A stretch of DNA of 64,000 bases from contig NZ_CP064356.1 in assembly GCF_018141545.1 (NCBI RefSeq), positions 3,051,001-3,115,000 on the forward strand, in the 5' to 3' direction. The position numbers and the translations under genes are program-made. This document shows, piece by piece, positions 40,903 through 49,114 of the stretch. The stretch comes from Miltoncostaea oceani. GTDB taxonomy: Bacteria; Actinomycetota; Thermoleophilia; Miltoncostaeales; Miltoncostaeaceae. The notes under the pieces are model-generated. The model did not search any database. It saw only the letters and a list, made by a program, of their open reading frames with translations, and had not been told where the DNA came from. Within the stretch, counting starts at the first letter, position 1. Each line of letters starts with the position of its first letter.

Positions 40903-41043
40903 ATGGACGACGCCGTCTTTGAAGCCCTGCTTAAGGAAGTCGAGAACCAGTGCCACTTCGCGCTCTACTCCGTGAAGGTGGCAGAGGGCCACATCGCCTA
41001 CATGCGGCACGTTATGGCGGGCCAGAACCCCCGCCGGGGCTAG
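40903..41043 (+). CDS. 46-residue protein
   Basis: ATG at 40903 follows AAGGA at nine bases. The short protein (start MDDAVFEALLKEVENQ) is predicted to form one amphipathic helix followed by KVAEGHIAYMRHVMAG and a basic end. No family is recognised. Its clear ribosome binding site and helix-like composition favour translation. Confidence 0.5.
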   Translation: MDDAVFEALLKEVENQCHFALYSVKVAEGHIAYMRHVMAGQNPRRG

Positions 41044-41852
41044 TCATTCACCCCCCGGACGGTGTCCCACCCCTCACAACCCAGTTTTGGGCAGGATCTC
41101 AAGGGCTCCTTGCAAGCGCTGGCTGCCTCTCCAAGATCTTCTGGCCAGTCCGCGGCAACAAGAACAGGCGAGGCCGGCTCCGTGACCACCTTGGTGTCCC
41201 GCAAGACCCCACGGCGTCGCCGCTCGGAAGCACGGCCGTCCGTGATGCTTTCGAGCACATCGACGAGAGAGTCGAGAAAATCGCGGCACACCCAAGGGGC
41301 TCGACCGTTGACCTATCTCTGGACATGTCGGGCAACGGGTTCCCACCCGAGGGCAACCTGATGCGCCACTTCGACGGCAGTCGCGGAGTCCTGATCTTCG
41401 GCAACGATGAACTCCACGTGCCGTCCGTTCATGCCGAGGTCCGAAGGCTCCACGCCCTCGTCGGGTAAGCGCTGCTCATTGCCCTCCACCCGGAGGGCAC
41501 CCGAGAACGAGCCATCGGTGGCCTCGACGCTCGCGGCGCCACGAATGGCCGGCTGACCCGCATCTGATTCACAGCCTAGGTCGGCCCGGCAGGGACGCTG
41601 CTCCCCCACCGCAGACGGCCCGCGTGGCCGCGGACGGGGCGCTGCTCTGTGCGTGCCGAGTGGCGAGTCCCTGACTGATCCGTAGCCGGGCCACCGGCAC
41701 CCCTCACGACCCGCCGCGCCGCGAACAGCCCGACAACGTGGGGTGAAGCCACGACTCGGCGCGGGTTCCGGGTCGAAGCGAAACACGGAGCCTTGACGCT
41801 CCTACCCCAATACGGTTCACTTAATATAGTCAACCGACTATGCGGAGGCCGG
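41044..41852. other. 809-base stretch with no secure gene
   Basis: Two overlapping frames in exact antisense register look partly coding. On the plus strand (to 41468) AVRDAFEHIDERVEKIAAHP and GVLIFGNDELHVPSVHAEVRRL appear protein-like but have no good start. On the minus strand (41786 to 41313) SFSGALRVEGNEQRLPDEG also looks possible. I favour a decayed plus-strand gene. The last ~90 bases contain an AT-rich promoter-like stretch for the following block. Confidence 0.3.
41827..41840 (+). promoter_or_regulatory. operator-like palindrome before the secretion genes
   Basis: TAGTC-AACC-GACTA, directly after the AT-rich TTAATATAG and just before GGAGG and the ATG at 41853. It contains AGTCAACCGA, identical to ten bases at 37764-37773 in the other transfer promoter. 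Confidence 0.5.
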
Positions 41853-42149
41853 ATGCAGGCGTGGGGATGGCAAATCGTGTCTCAGGTCAACGCCACGCCG
41901 GACCCTTCCGGGCTTCCCGGTCAAGCCAAGCTCCAGAAGCTCGTCGACGGCCTCTACTCGTGGTCGCTGATCCTGATCCTGGCGGCGCTGGTGGTCGCGG
42001 CAATCGCCTGGGCGTGGGGCGCGCAGTCGAACCACCACGGCGCAACCTCCAGTGGCCGGCGGGGGGTTTTGATCGCCGCCGGTGCCGGCCTGCTCGTTGG
42101 GATGGCGCCCCAGATCGTCAACTTCTTCTACGGCGTCGGACGCCAGTAG
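41853..42149 (+). CDS. small two-helix membrane protein (pilin-like/VirB2-like position)
   Basis: A 98-residue protein with two membrane helices (LYSWSLILILAALVVAAIAWAWG ~34-56; VLIAAGAGLLVGMAPQIVNFFYGVG ~70-94) separated by a short basic loop. GGAGG precedes the ATG. Size, topology and its place before VirB8- and VirB6-like genes resemble VirB2/TrbC pilins or the DUF6112-type proteins of actinobacterial conjugative elements. There is no cleavable signal peptide, so the pilin role is only a suggestion. Confidence 0.65.
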   Translation: MQAWGWQIVSQVNATPDPSGLPGQAKLQKLVDGLYSWSLILILAALVVAAIAWAWGAQSNHHGATSSGRRGVLIAAGAGLLVGMAPQIVNFFYGVGRQ

Positions 42150-42215
42150 GCCATCGCGCCCCGCTCCGGCACCGACCTGCTCATCCAGGGACGCGAGCGC
42201 CCCCTGCGCCATCGC

Positions 42216-42872
42216 ATGCCGGTCCTCGGTGCCGCGCTGCTGGTGTTCGCACTCGGCTTGGCGGTCGGTCGCCTGACCGCCCCCAGCGCGGTCTCTGAAC
42301 CGACCACGATTGCTCCTCGTCCGGACGCCTCTGCCGACCCCGCGCCCCCGCCCGTCGAGACCGCCGGCCCCAGCGCCTCGCGCACCAAAGCCGGAGCGGC
42401 ACGCACGGCAGCCCAGGCGCTGTCGTCGCTCGCCGATCCACGTCTACTCTCGAGCCCGCAGGCACGGCGTACTGCGGTCGCCCGGATCGCACCACCGAAC
42501 TACCGCGCCGAGCTTGCTCCCCTCTTCGAGCGCACCTACGGCTACCTCGGCGATCTGCTCGGCGCGTCGGCGGGTCGCGGGCAGGTGGTCCTTCGGATGA
42601 CCCCGGTCGGTTACCGGGTCGAAGCTTTCTCGGCGACGAGGGCGAGCGTCGCGGTCTGGCAGGTGACGCTCCTCGCGACGCCCGAGCGCGCTCCGATCGC
42701 CGCCTGGTCCACCAGCCGCGCCGAACTCGTCTGGACGGGTGGGCGCTGGCGGGTCGAGCGCTTCGGCGTCGACACACCGGGCCCGGTGCCCTCGGTCACC
42801 GCGCCCGAGGCGCCCGTCGCTGCCGGCGACTTCGTCGCCTCGGCGCAGGGCTTCTCCCCCTTCCCGCCGTGA
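42216..42872 (+). CDS. VirB8/TcpC-like secretion-system protein
   Basis: A 218-residue protein with one N-terminal membrane helix (VLGAALLVFALGLAVGRL). A Pro/Ala-rich linker and a C-terminal globular domain follow (~75-185, including ARIAPPNYRAELAPLFER, ASVAVWQVTLLATP and ELVWTGGRWRVERFG) that has the look of an NTF2-like fold. VirB8 and TcpC proteins have this plan and form the inner-membrane scaffold of conjugation channels. It overlaps the VirB6-like gene by four bases. The fold call is inference from pattern, so moderate certainty. Confidence 0.65.
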   Translation: MPVLGAALLVFALGLAVGRLTAPSAVSEPTTIAPRPDASADPAPPPVETAGPSASRTKAGAARTAAQALSSLADPRLLSSPQARRTAVARIAPPNYRAELAPLFERTYGYLGDLLGASAGRGQVVLRMTPVGYRVEAFSATRASVAVWQVTLLATPERAPIAAWSTSRAELVWTGGRWRVERFGVDTPGPVPSVTAPEAPVAAGDFVASAQGFSPFPP

Positions 42873-44272
42873 ACGGCCGACGATCAGCCTCGAGCGGCGC
42901 CTGCCTCGTCGCGCTGATTGTCGCCATCGCCCTCGCGCTAGTCGCGCCGGCCCGGGCGGGGGCGGTCGGCGTGCCGGGGCCCTGCGACGTACCGGGGGTC
43001 AGCGTCGTCTGCGATGCCGCCGGCGACGCGGCGAACGCGGCGGCGGGGGCGGCGGGTGATGCGGTCCTCGGCGAGCTGACCGGCTGGGTCGGTGACGGGG
43101 CGGCCTGGCTCCTCGGCCAAGTCGCCGAGGCGATCGACTCCACCACCACCGTCGATCTCTCGGCCCCCTGGTTCGAGCGCCACTACGCCTTCATGTTCCA
43201 GTCGGGGGCGATCCTGCTGCTGCCGCTGCTCCTGCTCACCGTCCTACAGGCACTCGTCCGACAAGACGCCGGGCTGCTGGTGCGCGCGACCTTCCTGCAG
43301 CTGCCGGCGGCGATGCTCCTCACGGGGCTCGCGTTGTCCGTCACCCAGACGGCGCTGGCGGTCACGGACGCATTGTCGGCCGAGCTCACCCGTGGTGTCG
43401 CGGCCGACACCGACACCCTCGCCACGACGCTCACCACCGCGAGCGCGGTTGGCGGACCGATCCCGCTGTTCGCGTCCTTCCTCCTGGCCCTGGTGATGGC
43501 GCTGGCGGCCCTGTTCGTCTGGTTCGAGCTGATCCTGCGCGCCGGAGTGGTCTACGTGGCGGTGATGTTCCTGCCGTTGTTCCTGGCGACGATGATCTGG
43601 CCGGTGCTCTCGGGCTGGGTGCGGCGTCTCGTCCAGCTGATCGTGGCGGCGATCCTCTCGAAGCTCGTGATCGTCGCGACGCTGTCGCTCGGCCTGTCGG
43701 CCTTCACCTCCGGCAACGGACCTTCGGCGCTTCTGGCGGGGGCGGGGATGTTCCTGCTCGCGGCTTTCTCTCCCTTCGTCCTCTTCTCGTTGATCCCGCT
43801 GGCGGCGGAGGTCGCCCAACCCCAACGCGAAGGCCGACACGCCCTCGCCGGCGCGACGGGGGCGTCGCTCGCCTGGAACGTCGCCCGCACTCGTATGACC
43901 TTCGGCGCCGCCGGAGCGGCTGGCAGGAGGATGGGACTCGCCGGCGGCGCCATGGGCGCCGCCGGCGCGGGCGGCGTCGGGCGAGGTGGCCCGCAGGGCC
44001 CGAGCGGCCCCTCAAGCGGTGGTCAGGGTGGCGGCAGGGGCGGTATGAGCCCTAGCGCTGGCGGCGCCCCCGCCGCCGCCGGGCTGGTCGCCGCGGTGCC
44101 GCAGCTCGCGGCGGCGTCAGCGACCCAGGCCATGACCGCGGCGGCATCGCCGCAGCCCGATCCCGCCTCCCCTGAGCGTCGCTCGACCCCACCCCCATCG
44201 TCCGCGCCGCGCCGGGCACCGTCCGGTCCGCCGCCCGGCCAGCTTCCGTTGCGGGGCACCGATGGCGCCTGA
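42869..44272 (+). CDS. VirB6/TrbL-like polytopic secretion protein
   Basis: A 467-residue protein with an N-terminal signal-like helix and then six or more membrane helices (~105-320), for example FQSGAILLLPLLLLTVLQAL, LPAAMLLTGLALSV and VVYVAVMFLPLFLATMIWPVL. A long Gly/Ala/Pro-rich C-terminal tail of about 130 residues follows. VirB6/TrbL proteins form the inner-membrane channel core of type IV secretion systems. Neighbouring VirB8-, VirB4- and VirD4-like genes support the call. It overlaps the next gene by 11 bases. Confidence 0.82.
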   Translation: MNGRRSASSGACLVALIVAIALALVAPARAGAVGVPGPCDVPGVSVVCDAAGDAANAAAGAAGDAVLGELTGWVGDGAAWLLGQVAEAIDSTTTVDLSAPWFERHYAFMFQSGAILLLPLLLLTVLQALVRQDAGLLVRATFLQLPAAMLLTGLALSVTQTALAVTDALSAELTRGVAADTDTLATTLTTASAVGGPIPLFASFLLALVMALAALFVWFELILRAGVVYVAVMFLPLFLATMIWPVLSGWVRRLVQLIVAAILSKLVIVATLSLGLSAFTSGNGPSALLAGAGMFLLAAFSPFVLFSLIPLAAEVAQPQREGRHALAGATGASLAWNVARTRMTFGAAGAAGRRMGLAGGAMGAAGAGGVGRGGPQGPSGPSSGGQGGGRGGMSPSAGGAPAAAGLVAAVPQLAAASATQAMTAAASPQPDPASPERRSTPPPSSAPRRAPSGPPPGQLPLRGTDGA

Positions 44273-45740
44273 GCCGTCGCGCTACCGCTTCGGTCCGCTA
44301 GAGCCGGGGGGCGCCGTCGGGGGTCTCGGCTGGAGCCAGGTCGCCTGCGTCGGCCTCGGCCTGGTCGGCCTCGTCACCTGCCTGAACCTCGCCCCCGGCA
44401 CCAGCGGAGCGCTGTCGGGCCTCGCCGTCGCTGGCGCGGGACTCGGCGGCGCCTTCCTGCACCTTGGCGGTCGCCCGCCGGTCGCCTGGGCGGCGATCGC
44501 GACGGGCTTCGCCAGCCGCCGGGCCCGCGGCCGACACCACTACCTGACGAAGGCCCCCCTCCGCGGCTACGGGTTCGGGGAGATCGAGGGCCTCGACCTC
44601 CCCGACAACCTGTCCGGCCTCCGCATCGTCGGCGCCCGCTCGGGACGCGGCGACGTCGGCATCGCCCACGATGGATCCACGTGGACGGCGGTGTTGGCAG
44701 TCCAGGGCGGGGCGTTCGCGCTACTGGAACTCGCGGACAAGGAGCGGCGCCTTGCGCGTTGGGGCGCGGTGCTCTCGGGGTTCGCCCGGCCCGGCAGCCC
44801 GGTGAGCCGCCTCGCCTGGATCGACCGCACCGTCACCCAAGGCGCGGACGAACTCGGCCGCTACCTCGCGGAGGGGCTCACCCTCCCCCCCACCCACTCG
44901 GGCGTCGCCTCCTACCTCGAGCTACTCGATGAGGCCGCCCCGGCGGCCCGTCAGCACGAGACCTTCCTCGCCCTCCAGATCGACGCCCGCCGAGCCGCGG
45001 GGGTGATCCGCCGCGCCGGCGGCGGCGAGGCGGGTGCAGCGGCGGTCCTCCTCCGTGAGCTGACCGCCCTCTCCGAGCACCTGGTGCGCGCCGAGGTCGT
45101 CGTGGCGGGGGCGCTCAGCCCGCGCCTACTCGCCCGTGCCATCCGCCTCGGCTTCTCCCCCGGCGACCGGTCGCGCCTCGATCGCCTCGGCGCCGGTGAC
45201 CGGGAGCGGGCGGGTACCGACCCGGCGAACGCCGGGCCGATGGCCGCCGCCGAGTCGTGGCGGACCTACCAGAGCGACGACGCCCTCCATTGCAGCTACT
45301 GGATCGCCGAGTGGCCGCGGGTCGAGGTCGGTGCCGACTTCCTTTTGCCGTTCCTGCTCGGCGGCACGACCCGCCGCAGCGTCGCGGTCGTGATGGAACC
45401 CCTCGACCCCGCCCGAGCGCTGCGAGCCGCCGAGAACGCCCGCACCAACGAGATCAGCGACGACGAACTCCGCGCCAGGATGGGCTTCCTCGCCACTGCC
45501 CGCCGACGCCGCCAACAGCAGGCGTTGGTCGAACGTGAGCAGGAGCTGGCGGAGGGCCACTCGGGTGTCCGCTTCTCGGGCTACGTCACCGTCTCCGCCG
45601 ATGGAGCGGACGAGCTGTCGGCAGCGATGGCTGAGCTCGAGCAGTCGGCCCAGATGGCGCGCCTCGAGCTTAGGCCGCTCTACGGCGAGCAGGCCGTCGG
45701 GTTCACGTACACCCTCCCCCTCTGTCGGGGGCTTCGGTGA
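44262..45740 (+). CDS. SCO6880-family conjugation protein
   Basis: A 492-residue protein matching the plan of the SCO6880 family found beside VirB4-like ATPases in actinobacterial conjugative elements. Two membrane helices sit near the N-terminus (VACVGLGLVGLVTCL; LSGLAVAGAGLGGAFL), as in VirB3/PrgI. A long cytoplasmic region with ALLELADKERRLARWGAVLSGF and GTTRRSVAVVMEPLDP resembles the N-terminal part of VirB4. Since the next gene encodes only the ATPase half, the pair probably rebuilds a split VirB3-VirB4. They share a four-base overlap. Confidence 0.78.
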   Translation: MAPEPSRYRFGPLEPGGAVGGLGWSQVACVGLGLVGLVTCLNLAPGTSGALSGLAVAGAGLGGAFLHLGGRPPVAWAAIATGFASRRARGRHHYLTKAPLRGYGFGEIEGLDLPDNLSGLRIVGARSGRGDVGIAHDGSTWTAVLAVQGGAFALLELADKERRLARWGAVLSGFARPGSPVSRLAWIDRTVTQGADELGRYLAEGLTLPPTHSGVASYLELLDEAAPAARQHETFLALQIDARRAAGVIRRAGGGEAGAAAVLLRELTALSEHLVRAEVVVAGALSPRLLARAIRLGFSPGDRSRLDRLGAGDRERAGTDPANAGPMAAAESWRTYQSDDALHCSYWIAEWPRVEVGADFLLPFLLGGTTRRSVAVVMEPLDPARALRAAENARTNEISDDELRARMGFLATARRRRQQQALVEREQELAEGHSGVRFSGYVTVSADGADELSAAMAELEQSAQMARLELRPLYGEQAVGFTYTLPLCRGLR

Positions 45741-46975
45741 GGGGCCGTCCCCGGCACCCCGCCCACCAGCTGACGAGTGCTCACCTCCAGGCCGCCTACC
45801 CGTTCATGGGAGAAGGGGGCCTCGGGGGGCGGGGGGTCTACATCGGCCGCGACGTCTACTCGGGGGCGAGCTTCTGCTTCGACCCCTGGGTCCTCTACGA
45901 ACAGGGGGCCCTCACCGGGCCGTCGGCGCTCGTCGCCGGGCAGGTCGGCCGCGGCAAGTCGGCGCTCATCAAGACCTACCTCGCCCGCCAAGCCCTCTTT
46001 GGCCGCCGCGCCGTCGTCATCGACCCCAAAGGCGAATACGGCCCGTTGGCCGAGTGGTTCGGCAGCCGGCCGATCCGGTTGGTGCCGGGGGGTCAGGTGC
46101 GACTCAACCCGCTCGACGCCGCCGGTGGACGCGAGGAGCGCGTCGCCCTGCTCGGGGCGTTGGTCGCCGGGTCGCTGCGGCGGGCCTTGGAGCCCCAGGA
46201 GCACACCGCCCTCGACCTCGCCTACCGGGCCGCCGCCGCAGACGGGGCGCCGACGCTCCCCGCGGTCCAGCACCACCTCCTGCACCCCACCCACGAGGCG
46301 GCGGCCTCGATCGCCGTCCGCGCGGAGGACCTCGCCCGCTACGGACGCGGCTGCGCCCTCGAACTCCGGCGGCTCTGCGAGGGCGACCTCCATGGCATGT
46401 TCGACGGCCCGACCAGCGAGGGCGTCGAACTCGACGCACCGATCGTCGTGTTGGACCTGTCGGCCCTCCACGGCTCCCCGGCGCTCGGGGTGCTGATGGT
46501 CTGCGTCAGCGCCTGGCTCTCGGGGCGTCTCGCTCGCGACGACGGAATCAAGCGGCTGGTGGTCCTCGACGAAGGGTGGGCGGTCCTCGCCGACCCGGCG
46601 GCCGCGACCTTCCTCCAGCGTTCCTGGAAGCTCGCCCGCTCCTACGGGGTCGCCAACATGTTGGTGATCCACCGCCTCTCGGACCTCACGGCTGCAGGGG
46701 ATGCCGGGTCACGCGAGGCGAAGATCGCCCAGGGACTCCTCTCTGATTCGGAGACCCGGATCATCCTCGCCCAGAGCCCCGCCGACCTCGCAGCCACCCG
46801 TGAACTCGTCGGCCTCACGGGCACCGAGGTCGACCACGTCGCGACCCTCCCCCGCGGAGTCGCCCTCTGGAAGGTCGGCGAGCGGTCCTTCGTGGTCGAG
46901 CATCGGCTCTCACGGGCCGAGCGTGCCCTGGTCGACACCGACGCCCGGATGCGAAGCGCAGTCGCCAGCCCCTGA
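45737..46975 (+). CDS. VirB4-like ATPase
   Basis: A 412-residue ATPase with Walker A VAGQVGRGKSALIKT (~67-81), IDPKGEYGPLAEWFG, Walker B RLVVLDEGWAVLADP and the downstream ANMLVIHRLSDLTA and ILAQSPADLAAT segments typical of VirB4/TraC. It powers assembly of the conjugation channel. It lacks the usual VirB4 N-terminal half, which appears in the preceding SCO6880-like gene. GTG at 45737 overlaps that gene's stop. Confidence 0.88.
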   Translation: MRGRPRHPAHQLTSAHLQAAYPFMGEGGLGGRGVYIGRDVYSGASFCFDPWVLYEQGALTGPSALVAGQVGRGKSALIKTYLARQALFGRRAVVIDPKGEYGPLAEWFGSRPIRLVPGGQVRLNPLDAAGGREERVALLGALVAGSLRRALEPQEHTALDLAYRAAAADGAPTLPAVQHHLLHPTHEAAASIAVRAEDLARYGRGCALELRRLCEGDLHGMFDGPTSEGVELDAPIVVLDLSALHGSPALGVLMVCVSAWLSGRLARDDGIKRLVVLDEGWAVLADPAAATFLQRSWKLARSYGVANMLVIHRLSDLTAAGDAGSREAKIAQGLLSDSETRIILAQSPADLAATRELVGLTGTEVDHVATLPRGVALWKVGERSFVVEHRLSRAERALVDTDARMRSAVASP

Positions 46976-46996
46976 CCACTATCGAAGGAGGCACTG

Positions 46997-47410
46997 ATGG
47001 AGAGGGAACTGCAGCTGGGCGAGGGCCCGTTCAGAGCGGAGGCGAACAGGGATCCGCAGATCCCGAAGGCCCTCCTGCCGCGGGCCGCCGACTCCGAACT
47101 TGCCCAGCGGGCGACCGCCCTCGCGGACCGGGTCGCCGGCTACGGCGCCTCGGCACGACTTGACGGGCGCTTCCGCCTCGCCGTCGGCGATCTCGGGCGG
47201 GTAGTGGTCGGCCTCGAGGGGATGCGGGCCTGTGGCCTTGCGCCCGCTGTCGCCGATCAGGCACTGCCGCAGCTCGCGGAGGTGCTCGACGCCGTCGAGC
47301 AGGCACTCGATGAGGCGGCGCCCGAGCTACAGGCCGAGTTGCGCGATGCCGAGGCCGCGCGGGAGCCGGTGCGCCGGCCCCGTCGGCCGCGGGCCGCGGC
47401 CGCCAAGTAG
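46997..47410 (+). CDS. small helical protein of the transfer operon
   Basis: A 137-residue soluble protein, mostly helical and acidic in the second half (LAEVLDAVEQALDEAAPELQAEL) with a basic Pro/Arg/Ala tail. GAAGGAGG precedes the ATG, a strong ribosome binding site. It lies between the VirB4-like and VirD4-like genes, seven bases before the latter. I do not recognise a family. It may be an adaptor for one of the ATPases. Confidence 0.7.
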   Translation: MERELQLGEGPFRAEANRDPQIPKALLPRAADSELAQRATALADRVAGYGASARLDGRFRLAVGDLGRVVVGLEGMRACGLAPAVADQALPQLAEVLDAVEQALDEAAPELQAELRDAEAAREPVRRPRRPRAAAAK

Positions 47411-47416
47411 GCGCCG

Positions 47417-49114
47417 GTGCCCCCGCGCCCCGGGACGACCGGTGCACCCGAGGATCCGTGGGTGAACGCGGGCCTCGTGATCCTCGCCGGCGTCCTCGGC
47501 GTCGCGTTCCTCGCCTGGGGGATCGGGCAGCTCGCGGCGCTGGCCTTCGGGGACGGGCTGCTCTCAAGCGGCCTCGGGCAGATGCCGGGGGTCCTTGGGC
47601 GGCTGCCCGGTGCCTGGTCGGACCCTGCGGCCGCCTGGCCGGCGCCCGACCGGGGTCGCCTGCCCGGACCCGTCAGCTTCTACGCCGTCGCGGGCCTAGT
47701 GCTCGGAGCCGTCCTATCGGTCGGCCTCGGAGCCGCGACACTGGCCCGACGACGGCTCGGGGCTGGGACGCCGAAGGGCTCAGGCGCCCGTTGGGCGCGG
47801 GCCGGGGACCTGCGGGCGCTCGTCGTGCGAGAGCCCCAACCGGGGCGCCTCACGCTCGGGCGGCTCGGGCGGCGCCTCGTCGCCACCGAGCCGCGGGCGA
47901 GCACGATCGTCGTCGGTCCGAGCCAGTCGGGCAAGACGGCGGGGCTCGCGATCCCGGCGATCCTCGAAGCCGCCGGGCCAGTGGTGGCCGTGTCGGTCAA
48001 ACGCGACCTGCTCGACCACACCCTGCACGCCCGCGCAGCCGTCGGGCAGGTCTGGATCTACGACCCGACCGGCGCCGCCCAGCTCGATGACGCCCGCGTC
48101 GTCGGCTGGGACCCGGTGCGCTCCTGCGAGACGTGGGCCGAGGCGCGGCGGATGGCCCACAACCTCACGAGCGCCCAAGGTGCCGCCGGTGGCCGCGACG
48201 CCGAGTTCTGGCTCCAGATGGCCCAGAAGCTGTTGGCGCCGCTGCTGCTCGGCGCCGCCGGCAAGATCGACGGCTCGATGCGCGACGTCGTCGCCTGGGT
48301 CGACTCCGGTGAGCAGACCGCCGTCGCAGAGCTCCTGCTCGACCTCGGCGAACCCGACGCCCACGCCGCCTTCCAGGCCACCTGCCGACGCGAGGAACGC
48401 ACCCTCTCATCGGTCTACGCCACCGCCGAGGCGGTCCTCGCACCTTTCGCCGACCCGGCGGTGCTCGCGAGCACCGACGCACACGGCATCGACCCGATCG
48501 AGCTACTCACCGGCCGCAACACGCTCTATGTGATCGCGCCCGCCAAGGATCAGGAGCGCCTCGCGCCCCTGTTCGCCGGGTTGGTCGAGCACGTCGTCGA
48601 CGCGGCCTACACTCGCGCCGCGTCAGGGCGCCCCTGTGATCCGTCGCTGCTGCTCGTGCTTGATGAGGCCGCCAACACCGCCCCGATCCGGAACCTCCCC
48701 CAGATCGCGGCGACCGCCGCCGGACAGGGGATCCAGGTGGTGAGCGTCTTCCAGGACCTCGCCCAAACCCGCTCACGCTACGGCGAGGCCGCTGACACGA
48801 TCCTCGCCAACCATCGCGCCAAGCTCTTCCTCTCAGGGATCTCCGACGCGCGGACCCTCGACTACCTCAGCCGCGCGCTCGGCGAGGAAGAAGTCGAGTA
48901 CGAGAGCCGCACCCTCGGCGAGCGCGGCAGTGCCAGCCGCACCCGCGGCACGCGGACCCGGCGCCTCGCCCCCGCCGACGCCGTCCGCGGCGTGCCGCCA
49001 GGAGAGGCGATCCTCGTCTACGGCCACCTACCGCCGGCGCGCCTGTCGCTACGGCCTTGGTATCGCGAGCGTGGACTGCGCCGGCGGGCCACAGGCCAGG
49101 AGGAAGCTCAGTGA
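47417..49114 (+). CDS. VirD4/TraG-type coupling protein
   Basis: A 565-residue T4CP with two N-terminal membrane helices (GLVILAGVLGVAFLAWGIGQLAAL; FYAVAGLVLGAVLSVGLGA). Walker A is VGPSQSGKTAGLAIPA, then VSVKRDLLDHT, Walker B LLLVLDEAANTAPI, and the TraG-type QGIQVVSVFQDLAQ and ANHRAKLFLSGISDA. It delivers the relaxase-DNA complex to the secretion channel. It is distinct from the coupling ATPase at 21.4 kb, so the window has two coupling proteins from two elements. Confidence 0.92.
   Translation: MPPRPGTTGAPEDPWVNAGLVILAGVLGVAFLAWGIGQLAALAFGDGLLSSGLGQMPGVLGRLPGAWSDPAAAWPAPDRGRLPGPVSFYAVAGLVLGAVLSVGLGAATLARRRLGAGTPKGSGARWARAGDLRALVVREPQPGRLTLGRLGRRLVATEPRASTIVVGPSQSGKTAGLAIPAILEAAGPVVAVSVKRDLLDHTLHARAAVGQVWIYDPTGAAQLDDARVVGWDPVRSCETWAEARRMAHNLTSAQGAAGGRDAEFWLQMAQKLLAPLLLGAAGKIDGSMRDVVAWVDSGEQTAVAELLLDLGEPDAHAAFQATCRREERTLSSVYATAEAVLAPFADPAVLASTDAHGIDPIELLTGRNTLYVIAPAKDQERLAPLFAGLVEHVVDAAYTRAASGRPCDPSLLLVLDEAANTAPIRNLPQIAATAAGQGIQVVSVFQDLAQTRSRYGEAADTILANHRAKLFLSGISDARTLDYLSRALGEEEVEYESRTLGERGSASRTRGTRTRRLAPADAVRGVPPGEAILVYGHLPPARLSLRPWYRERGLRRRATGQEEAQ

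Noticed and set aside
41313-41786. Minus-strand 157-codon frame as a gene
   Set aside because: Its first half is Arg/Pro-rich, no ribosome binding site is seen, and it is antisense to a similarly plausible plus-strand frame; kept only as an uncertain region.
46104-46439. Minus-strand frames within the VirB4-like gene and similar antisense frames across 42-50 kb
   Set aside because: They lie opposite ATPase and membrane genes with intact motifs and have the Arg-rich composition of GC-driven shadows.
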